DNA of 64,000 nucleotides from Pseudonocardia kunmingensis. GTDB lineage: Bacteria > Actinomycetota > Actinomycetes > Mycobacteriales > Pseudonocardiaceae. Made by a program: the position numbers and the translations under genes. Under the pieces are notes generated by a model. That model was not told the origin of the DNA. It ran no database searches and saw only the letters and a program-made list of their open reading frames with translations. Shown piece by piece: positions 18,404-26,054 of this stretch (positions within the stretch are counted from its first letter, which is position 1; each line of letters begins with the position of its first letter). The stretch is from assembly GCF_006716445.1 (NCBI RefSeq), contig NZ_VFPA01000004.1, positions 714,760 to 778,759 on the forward strand. The letters run 5' to 3'.

Positions 18404-19411
18404 TCACGACAGGCGCACCCGCGGGTCGATGATCGCGTACGACAGGTCGACGAGCAGGTTCACCAGCACGTAGATCAACGCTCCGAGCATCAGCACGGCT
18501 TGCAGCCGGGGGTAGTCCCGCAGCGTGATCGCGTCGGCGAGCAGCGTGCCCACCCCGCCCCAGACGAACACCCGCTCGGTGAGCACGGCGCCCGCGAGCA
18601 GCAACCCGGTCTGCAGGCCGATCGTCGTGGAGACCGGCAGCAGCGCGTTGCGCAGGACGTGCCGCCCGCGCACGGTGCCCGGCGCGAGGCCCTTCGAGTT
18701 CGCCGTGCGCACGAAGTCGGAACCGAGCACGTCGAGCACGGACGCCCGGGTGATCCGGACGATCACCGCGAGCGGGATCGTGGCGAGCGCGACCGCAGGC
18801 AGCACCAGGTGGCGCAGCGCATCGAGGCTCGCGTCGAACTCGCGGGTGAGGAGCCCGTCGAGCACGGCGAATCCGGTGACGCTGGTGGCGTCGACCGCCA
18901 CGGACTGGCGACCCGACGGCGGGAACCAGCCGAGGTCGACCGCGAACACGTCCTTGAGCACGTAGCCCAGGAAGAACACGGGAACGGCGACGCCGACGAG
19001 CGTGCCGATCACCGTGATGATGTCGAGCGGCCGGCCGCGGTGGTTCGCGGCCAGGTAGCCGAGCGGGATCCCCAAGGCGATTGCGATCACCAGGGCGGTC
19101 AGCGACAGCTCGACCGTGGCCGGGAGCGCACGGGCGATCTCGGTGAGCACCGGTTCACCGGTGATCGTCGAGGTGCCGAAGTCACCGGTGATCGCGCGTC
19201 CGAGGAACCGGCCGTACTGCACCCACACCGGCTGGTCGAGCCCGAGCACCCGGTTGAGCTCGGCGATCCGCTCCGGGGTGGCGCGGTCACCGAGGAACGC
19301 CGACGCGGGCCCGCCGGGCAGGCTGCGCAGCCAGGCGAACACGAGCACGGACAGCAGCAGGAGCGTCGGGATCACCTGCAGCAGGCGCCGCAGCACGAAG
19401 CGCAGCATCAT
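18404..19411 (-). CDS. Peptide ABC transporter permease (OppB/DppB-type)
   Basis: A 335-residue permease beginning with the hallmark FVLRRLLQVIPTLLLLSVLVF in the first helix (residues 4-24). The WVQYGRFLGRAITGDFG segment follows, and an EAA loop lies near residue 240 (RTANSKGLAPGTVRGRHVLRN). It lies 68 nt after the binding-protein gene, with a hairpin in between, and probably pairs with the C permease. Confidence 0.93.
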   Translation of the reverse strand: MMLRFVLRRLLQVIPTLLLLSVLVFAWLRSLPGGPASAFLGDRATPERIAELNRVLGLDQPVWVQYGRFLGRAITGDFGTSTITGEPVLTEIARALPATVELSLTALVIAIALGIPLGYLAANHRGRPLDIITVIGTLVGVAVPVFFLGYVLKDVFAVDLGWFPPSGRQSVAVDATSVTGFAVLDGLLTREFDASLDALRHLVLPAVALATIPLAVIVRITRASVLDVLGSDFVRTANSKGLAPGTVRGRHVLRNALLPVSTTIGLQTGLLLAGAVLTERVFVWGGVGTLLADAITLRDYPRLQAVLMLGALIYVLVNLLVDLSYAIIDPRVRLS

Positions 19412-19437
19412 CCCCCCTCCGAGAGCTACGACGACGA

Positions 19438-19469
19438 GAGTGGCACCGCCCCGGAGGGCGGTGCCACTC
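19438..19469 (-). terminator. Hairpin between peptide-binding protein and permease genes
   Basis: A perfect 13-bp stem (19438-19450 with 19457-19469, arm GAGTGGCACCGCC) and a 6-nt loop lie 10 nt after the binding-protein stop codon. It can act as a leaky terminator or a 3' stabiliser, so that the binding protein is made in excess of the membrane subunits. Confidence 0.65.
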
Positions 19470-19479
19470 GGAGCCCCTC

Positions 19480-21162
19480 TCAGTCGACGCTGACCGTGAG
19501 GAACCGCTCATCGGTGAGGGGCGACGGGATGAGCCCCTCAACGCCTTCTCGGACGACGATCGCGGGCGGCGAGCTCGACAGCGGCACGCCCGGCATCTGC
19601 TCCATGATCGTCTGGTTGACACGCTGGTAGGCCGCCTCGTGCTCGGCCGGGTCCACGGTGGCGTCGGCCTCCGCGATGCCCTGGATGATCGCCGCGTCCT
19701 CGGGGAGGGTCAGCCCGAACTCCGGACCGGGGGCGCCGAAGAAGCTCTCCAGGAAGTTGCCGGCGTCGTTGTAGTCGCCGGTCCAGCCGAGCAGGTGCAG
19801 GTCGTGGGTGCCCGCGATCTGCACCGAGTCGAGGTAGCCGCCGTTCCACGGCTGCGCGACCGGGTTCACCGTGACCCCGACCTGGCGCAGGTTCTCCGCG
19901 AGCGCGGTGAAGATGTTGGTCGGGTTGGGCATGTAGGGCCGCGTGACGTCGGTCGGGTAGTAGAAGTTGACCGTCAGGTTCGACGCACCGGCCTCGGCCA
20001 GCAGCGCCCGCGCCCGCTCGGGGTCGTACGGCACCGGCTGCAGGTTCGGGTTGTACCCGTCCACGGTGTCGGGCATGAACTGCGAGGCCACCACGGCGCC
20101 CTCGGGCAGCTGGTTGCGCACCAGCGACTCGCGGTCGATCGCGTGCGCGAGCGCCTGCCGCACCCGGACGTCGGCCAGCGCCGGGTTGTTGGCCTGGTTG
20201 ATGCCCATGTAGAGGATGTTGAACACCGGGCGCACGAGGACGTTGAACCCCGCGTCCTCCAGCGACTGCCAGTCGGCGGGCGAGGGCAGGTCGTACCCGT
20301 CGATCGTGCCGGCCTGCAGCTCCTGGCGCCGCGCGTTCTCGTCGGGGATCACGCGGAAGATCAGCCGGTCGAGCTTGGCGGGCTCACCCCAGTAGTCGTC
20401 GTTGCGCACCAGCGTGACCGTGCCCTGCGCGCGGTCGTAGCTCTCGAAGCGGAACGGCCCGGTGCCGGTGGGGTGGTCGGTGGCGTACGGGCTGTAGGTG
20501 AACGCCTCGCCGCTCTGCTCGATCTGGTCGGCGTTGTACTGCTGCAGCGCGGTCGGGCTGGAGATCGACAGCGAGGTCAGGCCGAACGCCGCGGGGAACG
20601 CACCCTTGGCCCGGTTCAGCCGGACGACGGCCGTGGTCGGGTTCGGGGCCTCGCAGGAGTTGAAGACCGGGTCGGTGACGCCGTCGATGAGGTTGTTGGC
20701 GTAGCCGCCGAACACCTCGTAGTAGTAGATCGCCTGGCTCTGCGCGGCGGCGTTCGGCAGGTTGTACCACCGGTTGAAGTTGAAGCAGACGGCCTCGGCG
20801 TTGAACGGCGTGCCGTCGTGGAAGGTCACGCCCTCACGGAGGGTGAACGTCCACTCGGTGCCCTCGGGGTTGGACGCCCACTCGGTGGCCAGGCCGGGAG
20901 CGAGGTCCGAGGTGCCCTGCTTGTAGGTGATCAGCGTGTCGTACATCTGGCGCGCGGGCCGGAAGGTCTCACCGTCCTGCGCGAACAGCGGGTCGAAGTT
21001 GTCCGGTGCGCCGGGCGCGCCGAACACCATCGTGCCGCCGGTGCCACCGGCGCCGCCGGCGTCCGCTCCCTGGTCGCGCTCGGACTCAGCGCACGCCGCG
21101 AGGGTGATGGCGAGCGCTCCGGCCGCGCAGACGGCCGAGAGCCGTCGGACAGCTGATCTCAT
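19480..21162 (-). CDS. Peptide-binding lipoprotein of ABC transporter (SBP family 5)
   Basis: A 560-residue extracytoplasmic binding protein. The lipoprotein signal ends in LAAC with lipid-anchor Cys24, followed by a glycine-rich linker. The family 5 core shows PGLATEWASNPEGTEWTF, LREGVTFHDGTPFNAEAV near residue 110-130, and GTGPFRFESYD. It is the first gene of the peptide operon and delivers peptides, or possibly another family 5 ligand, to the permeases. Ligand is not predictable from sequence. The start at 21162 has a normal signal peptide directly after it. Confidence 0.93.
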   Translation of the reverse strand: MRSAVRRLSAVCAAGALAITLAACAESERDQGADAGGAGGTGGTMVFGAPGAPDNFDPLFAQDGETFRPARQMYDTLITYKQGTSDLAPGLATEWASNPEGTEWTFTLREGVTFHDGTPFNAEAVCFNFNRWYNLPNAAAQSQAIYYYEVFGGYANNLIDGVTDPVFNSCEAPNPTTAVVRLNRAKGAFPAAFGLTSLSISSPTALQQYNADQIEQSGEAFTYSPYATDHPTGTGPFRFESYDRAQGTVTLVRNDDYWGEPAKLDRLIFRVIPDENARRQELQAGTIDGYDLPSPADWQSLEDAGFNVLVRPVFNILYMGINQANNPALADVRVRQALAHAIDRESLVRNQLPEGAVVASQFMPDTVDGYNPNLQPVPYDPERARALLAEAGASNLTVNFYYPTDVTRPYMPNPTNIFTALAENLRQVGVTVNPVAQPWNGGYLDSVQIAGTHDLHLLGWTGDYNDAGNFLESFFGAPGPEFGLTLPEDAAIIQGIAEADATVDPAEHEAAYQRVNQTIMEQMPGVPLSSSPPAIVVREGVEGLIPSPLTDERFLTVSVD

Positions 21163-21281
21163 GCGGGCAACACCTCTTCGTAGGAGACCCGCAGAACCTA
21201 GCCGGGGGCGCCGTACACCGGAAGTTCACGAAGTCACGGTTCCGCTACGGCAGCTAACGATCAGGTGACGCCGGGCGTCGA

Positions 21282-21494
21282 TCAGGCGGGGTCGAACTCC
21301 CCGTTCTTCACGCCCGCCACGAACGCCGCCCACTCGTCCCCGGTGAACACGAGCCCGCCGCCCGCGACGACCGCGCGGCTGTGGCGCACCGCGACCGAGC
21401 CGTCCTCGAGCCGGGCCACCTCGACGCAGTTCTCACCGCCGGAGAAGGAACTGGTCCGGAACCGCGGCCCCGCGCCCCGCGCTGACTCCTCCAC
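21282..21494 (-). CDS. DUF397-domain protein (module 1)
   Basis: A 70-residue DUF397 protein with the typical core RTSSFSGGENCVEVARLEDG, then VAVRHSR, FTGDEWAAFVAGVKNGEFD. Such small proteins usually sit next to XRE-DUF5753 regulators and resemble BldB-type partners in Streptomyces. GTG at 21494 is chosen because a G-rich ribosome site precedes it and a TACACT box near 21525-21530 would start transcription below the alternative GTG at 21554, which would give 90 residues. It lies 112 nt downstream of its XRE partner. It may bind or antagonise that protein; that is inference. Confidence 0.85.
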   Translation of the reverse strand: MEESARGAGPRFRTSSFSGGENCVEVARLEDGSVAVRHSRAVVAGGGLVFTGDEWAAFVAGVKNGEFDPA

Positions 21495-21606
21495 ACTCTC
21501 CCCCTCTGGAGCACCTGGGGCACGGAGTGTAGACGGTTGAGCGCGCAGGATCACCCGACGGAGCAGCTTCCTGCCCCGCGGGAACGGTCGGCGGACGCGG
21601 TGCGCG

Positions 21607-22497
21607 TCAGGAGGAAATCAGCTCTGCGGCACGCTCCACGATCGCGATGGAGCCGGCCCGGTCCGGGCAGGCCTCGAGGAGCGCGGCGAACGTCTCCCCG
21701 TACCGCCGCACCTGCTCCTCCGTCTCCAGGTACGTGGCGCCGTCGCGACCTTCGAGGTACACGACGTCCTGGTCCTGCTCGTCGGCGAACCGCAGCACCG
21801 CGAACGGCCCGCCGAGCACACCGGCGTGGACGAGGTCCAGCGGCGCGACCCGGAACTCCACCTCGGACAGGCCGTCGCGCAGCTGGCCCGCGAGGTGCTC
21901 GAGCTGCTTGCGCATCACCGCGGGACCACCGATCGGACGCCGCAACGCCTGCTCGGCGATCACGACCGCGAACCGCAGCCGGCCCTTCCCGGGGCGCCGC
22001 AGCACCTCCTGGCGCTGCATGCGCAGATCGACCAGCCTGCGGCGCTCGCCGCGCGTGCGCTCCGGGTAGAAGAAGCCCACCACCGCTTCGGCGAACTCCG
22101 CGGTCTGCAGGAGCCCCGGCACGAGGAAGGGCTCGAACGCCGAGATGGCCGTGGCGTCCTGCTCCAGCGCCAGGTACCGGCTGACCTCGTTCGAGACGAC
22201 CGCGCCTTCGAACACGTCGCGGAAGTCGGTGACGAGCCCCTCGCCCGCACTCAGGCTGTCGGCGACGAGGCGCATCAGCTCGTCCTCGCGCTCGCGCGCG
22301 GCAGCACCGAAGAGCTCGACGAGATCGCGGACGTCCCGGTGCCGCGGTACACCCTTGCCGTTCTCGAGCCGGGAGACCTTGGACATCGAGCAGTCGAGGG
22401 TGCGGGCGGCGTCCTCGAGCTTGAGGCCCGCGGCGGTGCGCAGCTCCCGGAGCGCGGCGCCGAGCCGCCGCCGCGCGACAACGGGACTGCGAGACAC
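21607..22497 (-). CDS. XRE-family regulator with DUF5753 domain (module 1)
   Basis: A 296-residue DNA-binding protein. The helix-turn-helix is at about residues 12-60 (GAALRELRTAAGLKLEDAA, then DCSMSKVSRLENGKGVP), followed by a DUF5753 domain from about residue 95 to 280 (QDATAISAFEPFLVPGLLQTAEFA). These proteins are abundant in morphologically complex actinobacteria (WhiJ and AbaA-associated types). GTG at 22497 has GAGGAGGA about 10 nt upstream, whereas longer frames lack one. A GATAAT -10-like box at 22562-22567 places the promoter about 60 nt upstream. Its paralogue is at 23292-24203. Confidence 0.9.
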   Translation of the reverse strand: MSRSPVVARRRLGAALRELRTAAGLKLEDAARTLDCSMSKVSRLENGKGVPRHRDVRDLVELFGAAAREREDELMRLVADSLSAGEGLVTDFRDVFEGAVVSNEVSRYLALEQDATAISAFEPFLVPGLLQTAEFAEAVVGFFYPERTRGERRRLVDLRMQRQEVLRRPGKGRLRFAVVIAEQALRRPIGGPAVMRKQLEHLAGQLRDGLSEVEFRVAPLDLVHAGVLGGPFAVLRFADEQDQDVVYLEGRDGATYLETEEQVRRYGETFAALLEACPDRAGSIAIVERAAELISS

Positions 22498-22880
22498 CTG
22501 GAGGTCCTCCTCCTCGTCGACACCCGGCCGACCTGGCCACTCCTGCACGTGCCTGCGGCAAATTATCCGATCGACGCCGAGCGCCGACCAGCACCCCCGG
22601 CGTGGCGCGGCACGCGACCGCAGCGGCAGCCTCCGCGCCCGCCCCACACCCCGATGAACAGCGTCTCACCAGCGATGACAGGACCATCTCGACGCCGTGG
22701 GATGGCGGCGGAACGGCGGCGGGATGACCGACGATCCTAGCGGCCGCACCCGGCACTGGGAAGCGTGCACGGCCGACAACAGGCCGAGACTTGCCTCCTG
22801 CAATTGCACCGGACACTTCCACCACGTACTCTCATCACCGCACAGCGGCAGTCCCGTACTAGCGGGAGCAGGTGGTTGTG
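22498..22880. promoter_or_regulatory. Divergent control region of module 1
   Basis: 383 bp without a gene. On the minus strand GATAAT (22562-22567) looks like the -10 of the XRE gene. On the plus strand the palindrome TGCAATTGCA (22799-22808) stands 18 nt before TACTCT (22827-22832), exactly where a -35 element would lie, so a protein bound there should control the small membrane-protein gene. The rest shows nothing recognisable. Confidence 0.6.
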
Positions 22881-23081
22881 ATGGAGTGGTCGATGTTCAT
22901 CGGCGGCGGGGTCGGTCTCCTCATCGGCCTCGCCGTGCTCGTCGGGCAGATGCAGGCCCAGGAGAACGCGTGGCGGGCGATCGCGCGCGAGCGCCGCGAG
23001 CTCGGCGCGTGGCGGCGCGAGCTCACCGCAGCCGCCGAGTCGGATTGGTGCCCGAAATGCAGGCGGCAGCGGGAGCCCTGA
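22881..23081 (+). CDS. Tiny membrane protein with C-terminal CxxC (module 1)
   Basis: A 66-residue hypothetical protein: one hydrophobic helix at residues 6-26 (FIGGGVGLLIGLAVLVGQMQ), then a basic amphipathic stretch rich in Arg and Glu (AIARERRELGAWRREL), then CPKCRRQREP at the end. The CxxC with nearby basic residues could bind zinc. ATG at 22881 is chosen for the AGGTGG 5 nt upstream; GTG at 22872 or 22878 are alternatives. It is divergent from the XRE gene and converges on the DUF397 gene of module 2. I do not recognise a family. Confidence 0.6.
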   Translation: MEWSMFIGGGVGLLIGLAVLVGQMQAQENAWRAIARERRELGAWRRELTAAAESDWCPKCRRQREP

Positions 23082-23094
23082 CGAGCGGCGCGCC

Positions 23095-23295
23095 TCAGGC
23101 GAAGTCGAACTCGCCCGCGCGCACTCCCGCGACGAAGTCGCGCCACTCCGCGGGGGTGAACAGCAGCGGGAGCGTCTCCGGCGACTTGCTGTCGCGCACG
23201 GCGATCCCGCCGTCGGGCGCGACGCCGACCTCGACGCAGTTGCCGAGCGAGCAGAAGCTGCTCACCTTGTAGTCGATCACTTGAGGGCCTTTCAC
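23095..23295 (-). CDS. DUF397-domain protein (module 2)
   Basis: A 66-residue DUF397 protein (KVSSFCSLGNCVEVGVAPDG, VRDSKSPETLPLLFTPAEWRDFVAGVRAGEFD). The usual SSFSGG is replaced by SSFCSLG. GTG at 23295 overlaps the TGA of the upstream XRE gene by 4 nt, so the two are translationally coupled and made in fixed proportion. That suggests they act as a complex. Confidence 0.88.
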   Translation of the reverse strand: MKGPQVIDYKVSSFCSLGNCVEVGVAPDGGIAVRDSKSPETLPLLFTPAEWRDFVAGVRAGEFDFA

Positions 23296-24203
23296 CGGGG
23301 AGCGATTCTGCTGGCGTAACGAGCGATCAGCGCGCGCGACGCTTCCCGATCGAGGGACCGCTCGGCGGCGTCGGCGAACACATCCTTGTACAGGTCCACA
23401 TCGGACCGGGACTCGAGGTAGTGATCACCGGCCGGACCCTCCGCGTACGCCACGTCGGAGGCGACCTCGTCGTCGAACTCGAGGATCACGAACCGCCCGA
23501 AGTGGGCGCGGTGCACGCCCGCGGAGAACGGGAGCACGCGGATCGAGACGCCGGGCAGCTCACCGACGTCGAGCAGGGCGCCCAGCTGCGCCGCCATCAC
23601 CTCGGCGCCGCCCGTGAGCCTCGAGAGCACCGCCTCGTCGAGCACCGCGCTGTAGCGCAACGGCGCCGTGGCCCGGCGCAGCGCCTGCTGGCGCATCAGG
23701 CGCAGCTCGACCAGCTGCTCGATCTCGTAGCGGCTGTGCTGCGGGAGCAGTGCGCGCATCACGGCCCGGGCGTACTCCGCCGTCTGCAGCAGGCCGTGCA
23801 GCACCGAGACGTCGAACGACCGGACGACGACGGCTTCCGACTCGAGCGCCGGATACCGCCCGGAGAGGTCGAGGACGAACCGCTCGGGCGCGATGCCTTC
23901 GGTGTAGGGCTCCCACCACCCGTGCTCGCGGCCGTCGCGGACGAGGCGCATCAGCATGTCGCGCTCGGTCTCGGACTCGACGCGGTAGATCTCCATCAAC
24001 CGCCGCACGTCCGCCGGCTTCGGAACGCCCTTGCCCGTCTCCAGCCGGGAGACCTTCGAGGTGGAGCAGGGCACCTGGCGCGCGACCTGCTCCAGGTGCA
24101 TACCGCTCCGGACACGCAGGCGGCGCAGCTCGGCGCCGAGCCGCCGGCGCGGCCCGGCGGGCCCCGGAGCCGTCACGCGGACGCTCCGACGCGGAATCTC
24201 CAC
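23292..24203 (-). CDS. XRE-family regulator with DUF5753 domain (module 2)
   Basis: A 303-residue paralogue of the protein at 21607-22497. The helix-turn-helix is at about residues 18-68 (GAELRRLRVRSGMHLEQVA, CSTSKVSRLETGKGVPKP). DUF5753 follows (SEAVVVRSFDVSVLHGLLQTAEYARAV). The start could be GTG at 24203 or GTG at 24176 (with GGAGC 7 nt upstream); the longer is given because the palindrome and promoter region end just before it. Its end is fused by overlap to a DUF397 gene. The presence of two complete modules side by side suggests duplication followed by divergence. Confidence 0.88.
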   Translation of the reverse strand: MEIPRRSVRVTAPGPAGPRRRLGAELRRLRVRSGMHLEQVARQVPCSTSKVSRLETGKGVPKPADVRRLMEIYRVESETERDMLMRLVRDGREHGWWEPYTEGIAPERFVLDLSGRYPALESEAVVVRSFDVSVLHGLLQTAEYARAVMRALLPQHSRYEIEQLVELRLMRQQALRRATAPLRYSAVLDEAVLSRLTGGAEVMAAQLGALLDVGELPGVSIRVLPFSAGVHRAHFGRFVILEFDDEVASDVAYAEGPAGDHYLESRSDVDLYKDVFADAAERSLDREASRALIARYASRIAPR

Positions 24204-24230
24204 ACAATCGTCATGCAATCCCACCGCCTC

Positions 24231-24240
24231 TGCAATTGCA
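24231..24240. promoter_or_regulatory. TGCAATTGCA palindrome, module 2
   Basis: Perfect 10-bp palindrome, in the same CTGCAATTGCAC context as the copy at 22799-22808. It lies 28 bp before the module 2 XRE gene, within the divergent intergenic region. A half-match TGCAAT is at 24214. Candidate operator for one or both XRE proteins. Confidence 0.5.
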
Positions 24241-24487
24241 CGAGCGCTCCTGGTCCGGCATCCTAGAGCCGAGCCCGCAGCGTGATCGAGGCGACACACA
24301 GCGGGTCGGCGTCCCGGGAGAGGAGGCCACGGTGCAGACACGACGACACCGGGATCTTCTCCGCAGTCCGCAAGCTGGACATCGTGGCTCCGCGATCTGG
24401 AGCCGCCGCATCCCGTCCCGGCCGATGCCGGGGTCCGAGCCGGTCCGACCGATCGTCGGGCGGCGCAGCACGGGAAAGGGGTCGACC

Positions 24488-24580
24488 GTGAAGAACAGGA
24501 CGAGCGACGAGAACAAGTACGGCAAGACGACGAACGGCAAGATCGGCACCACGCTCCCACCGCGGCGGTGGTCACCGTGA
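24488..24580 (+). CDS. 30-residue basic small ORF coupled to a membrane-protein gene
   Basis: A GTG-started 30-codon frame giving a hydrophilic basic peptide (KNRTSDENKYGKTTNGKIG, then TTLPPRRWSP). AAAGGGG lies 7-8 nt upstream as a ribosome site. Its TGA overlaps the GTG of the next gene in a GTGA arrangement. The Lys/Asn/Thr-rich composition is unlike random GC-rich translation here. No family is recognised. It is either a translated leader that controls the membrane gene or a peptide acting with it. Confidence 0.5.
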   Translation: MKNRTSDENKYGKTTNGKIGTTLPPRRWSP

Positions 24581-24762
24581 TCACCTTCATCGTGGCGGGC
24601 ATCGTGCTCCTGGCACTCATCGCGATCACCGTCGGCATCGTCGATGCGGCGCAGGCGCCGAAGCGGCGGATGCTGGCCGCCGAGCGGCGGGCCCGGTGGG
24701 AGGCCACCCGGCCCTACGAGTTCGAACCGGCTCTGCTCGACGACCCGTGGGACGACGACTGA
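24577..24762 (+). CDS. Tiny single-helix membrane protein (module 2)
   Basis: A 61-residue hypothetical protein: an N-terminal hydrophobic helix (TFIVAGIVLLALIAITVGIV), a basic stretch (KRRMLAAERRARWEAT), then a strongly acidic end (LLDDPWDDD). The layout of helix followed by an AERR-type basic segment matches the tiny membrane protein at 22881-23081 in the same position relative to module 1. GTG at 24577 overlaps the upstream small ORF; GTG at 24568 is a weaker alternative. It converges on recR. Confidence 0.6.
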   Translation: MITFIVAGIVLLALIAITVGIVDAAQAPKRRMLAAERRARWEATRPYEFEPALLDDPWDDD

Positions 24763-24770
24763 GCAGGCGC

Positions 24771-24812
24771 GTCCGGCCGCTGCCCCCGACCTAGAGGGCG
24801 CGGCGGCCGGAC
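24771..24812. terminator. Terminator at the convergent junction with recR
   Basis: GTCCGGCCGC (24771-24780) pairs with GCGGCCGGAC (24803-24812), with a further GCCC/GGGC pairing inside. The right arm lies within the last recR codons. It ends the small membrane-protein transcript and probably recR in the other direction. Confidence 0.65.
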
Positions 24813-25408
24813 AGCGCGCGGCCCAGGGTGAGCTCGTCGGCGAACTCGAGGTCGCCTCCCATGGGCAGCCCGGAGGCGAGCCGCGTGACCGTGAGCCCCG
24901 GGAAGTCCCGCAGCAACCGCACGAGGTAGGTGGCCGTGGCCTCGCCCTCGGTGTTGGGATCGGTCGCGATGATCACTTCGGCGATCTCGGTCTCGTCGGT
25001 GGCCGGACCGGTGCCACCGAGGCGGGCGAGCAGCTCCCGGATCCGCAGCGTGTCCGGGCCGACGCCGGCGAGCGGGTCGAGCGCTCCCCCCAGCACGTGG
25101 TAGCGGCCCTTGAACTCACGTGTGCGTTCCACCGCCAGCACGTCCTTGGGCTCCTCCACGACGCAGACCAGGGTGGGGTCGCGGCGGGCGTCGGAGCAGT
25201 ACCGGCAGCGCTCCCGTTCGGAGACGTTGCCGCACACCTCGCAGAACCGGACCCCCTGCTTGACCTTCTGCAGGACGTCCTGGAGCCGTGAGACGTCCGC
25301 CGGATCGGCGGCGAGCAGGTGGAACGCGATCCGCTGCGCGCTCTTCGGACCGACGCCCGGCAGCCGGCCCAGCTCGTCGATCAGGTCCTGGACCGGTCCT
25401 TCGAACAC
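24791..25408 (-). CDS. recR: Recombination mediator RecR
   Basis: A 205-residue DNA-repair protein that helps load RecA at gaps with RecO/RecF. The helix-hairpin-helix DNA-binding segment is at residues 10-25 (DELGRLPGVGPKSAQRIAFH). The four-cysteine zinc motif follows (FCEVCGNV...CRYCSD, about 55-75), then the Toprim domain (LVCVVEEPKDVLAVE to the acidic ATDPNTEGE). It starts 14 nt after ybaB, with which it forms a conserved operon. Confidence 0.97.
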   Translation of the reverse strand: MFEGPVQDLIDELGRLPGVGPKSAQRIAFHLLAADPADVSRLQDVLQKVKQGVRFCEVCGNVSERERCRYCSDARRDPTLVCVVEEPKDVLAVERTREFKGRYHVLGGALDPLAGVGPDTLRIRELLARLGGTGPATDETEIAEVIIATDPNTEGEATATYLVRLLRDFPGLTVTRLASGLPMGGDLEFADELTLGRALSGRRAL

Positions 25409-25422
25409 GGCAGGAGAGTTCC

Positions 25423-25767
25423 CTAGCCCAGGCCGGGAAGGCCGAGGCCGCCCGCGGCGTCACCGAGGCCACCCGCCAGGGGGCCCATCTTCTCCGCCTG
25501 CAGCTCCTGCGCGGCGCGGGCGGCGTCCTGCATCGCCCCCACGAGGAGGTCCTGCAGCGTCTCGACGTCCTCGGGGTCGACGATCTGCGGGTCGATCCGC
25601 ACGGCCCGCACCTCACCCGCGGCCGTGGTGGTGACCTGCACCAGCCCGTTGCCGGCCTGGCCCGTCACCTCCGTGGACGCCAGCTCGGCCTGGGCGGCGA
25701 CGAGCTGCTCCTGCATCTTCTGCGCCTGCTGCAGGATCATCTGCATGTCAGGCTGACCCGGTTGCAC
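25423..25767 (-). CDS. ybaB: YbaB/EbfC-family nucleoid-associated protein
   Basis: A 114-residue DNA-binding protein. The N-terminal coiled-coil helix (MQMILQQAQKMQEQLVAAQ) and the central VTGQAGNGLVQVTTTAAGEV segment with the RIDPQIVDPEDVETL helix are family hallmarks. A glycine-rich tail (GGLGDAAGGLGLPGLG) ends the protein. It is the usual neighbour between dnaX and recR, though here an amidase gene on the other strand separates it from dnaX, as in mycobacteria. Confidence 0.95.
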   Translation of the reverse strand: MQPGQPDMQMILQQAQKMQEQLVAAQAELASTEVTGQAGNGLVQVTTTAAGEVRAVRIDPQIVDPEDVETLQDLLVGAMQDAARAAQELQAEKMGPLAGGLGDAAGGLGLPGLG

Positions 25768-25825
25768 CAGCGGTCTCCTCGCACCTCGTCCTCGCGCCGG
25801 CGCGGCCGGCTCCGCTGCCAGGCTA

Positions 25826-26030
25826 GTGCTTCCCGCCGGAGGTTCGTCGGGGGTATCGGTGGATCCAGCTTCTCGCTGGGCGTGCCGGCGGGCAGCCCTC
25901 GTACCGGGCGTACTCGGGCTGTCCGCCGGTGCGGCCAGCGGGGAGCTGGGCCGCCGAGACCCGTGGCGAACCTCCGGCGGGGAGCACTGGTGCTTCCCGC
26001 CGGAGGTTCGTCGGGGGTATCGGTGGATCC
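25826..26030. repeat. 41-bp direct repeat and partner inverted copy upstream of the amidase gene
   Basis: Identical 41-bp sequences lie at 25826-25866 and 25990-26030, beginning GTGCTTCCCGCCGGAGGTTC and ending GGTATCGGTGGATCC. A third, inverted 21-bp copy at 25967-25987 pairs with 25990-26010 (20 of 21 positions) with a 2-nt loop. The block fills the gap between ybaB and the amidase, ending 24 bp before the amidase start. Its role is unknown; see findings. Confidence 0.85.
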
Positions 26031-26054
26031 CTACGCGCCTGCGAGGCTGTCCGC

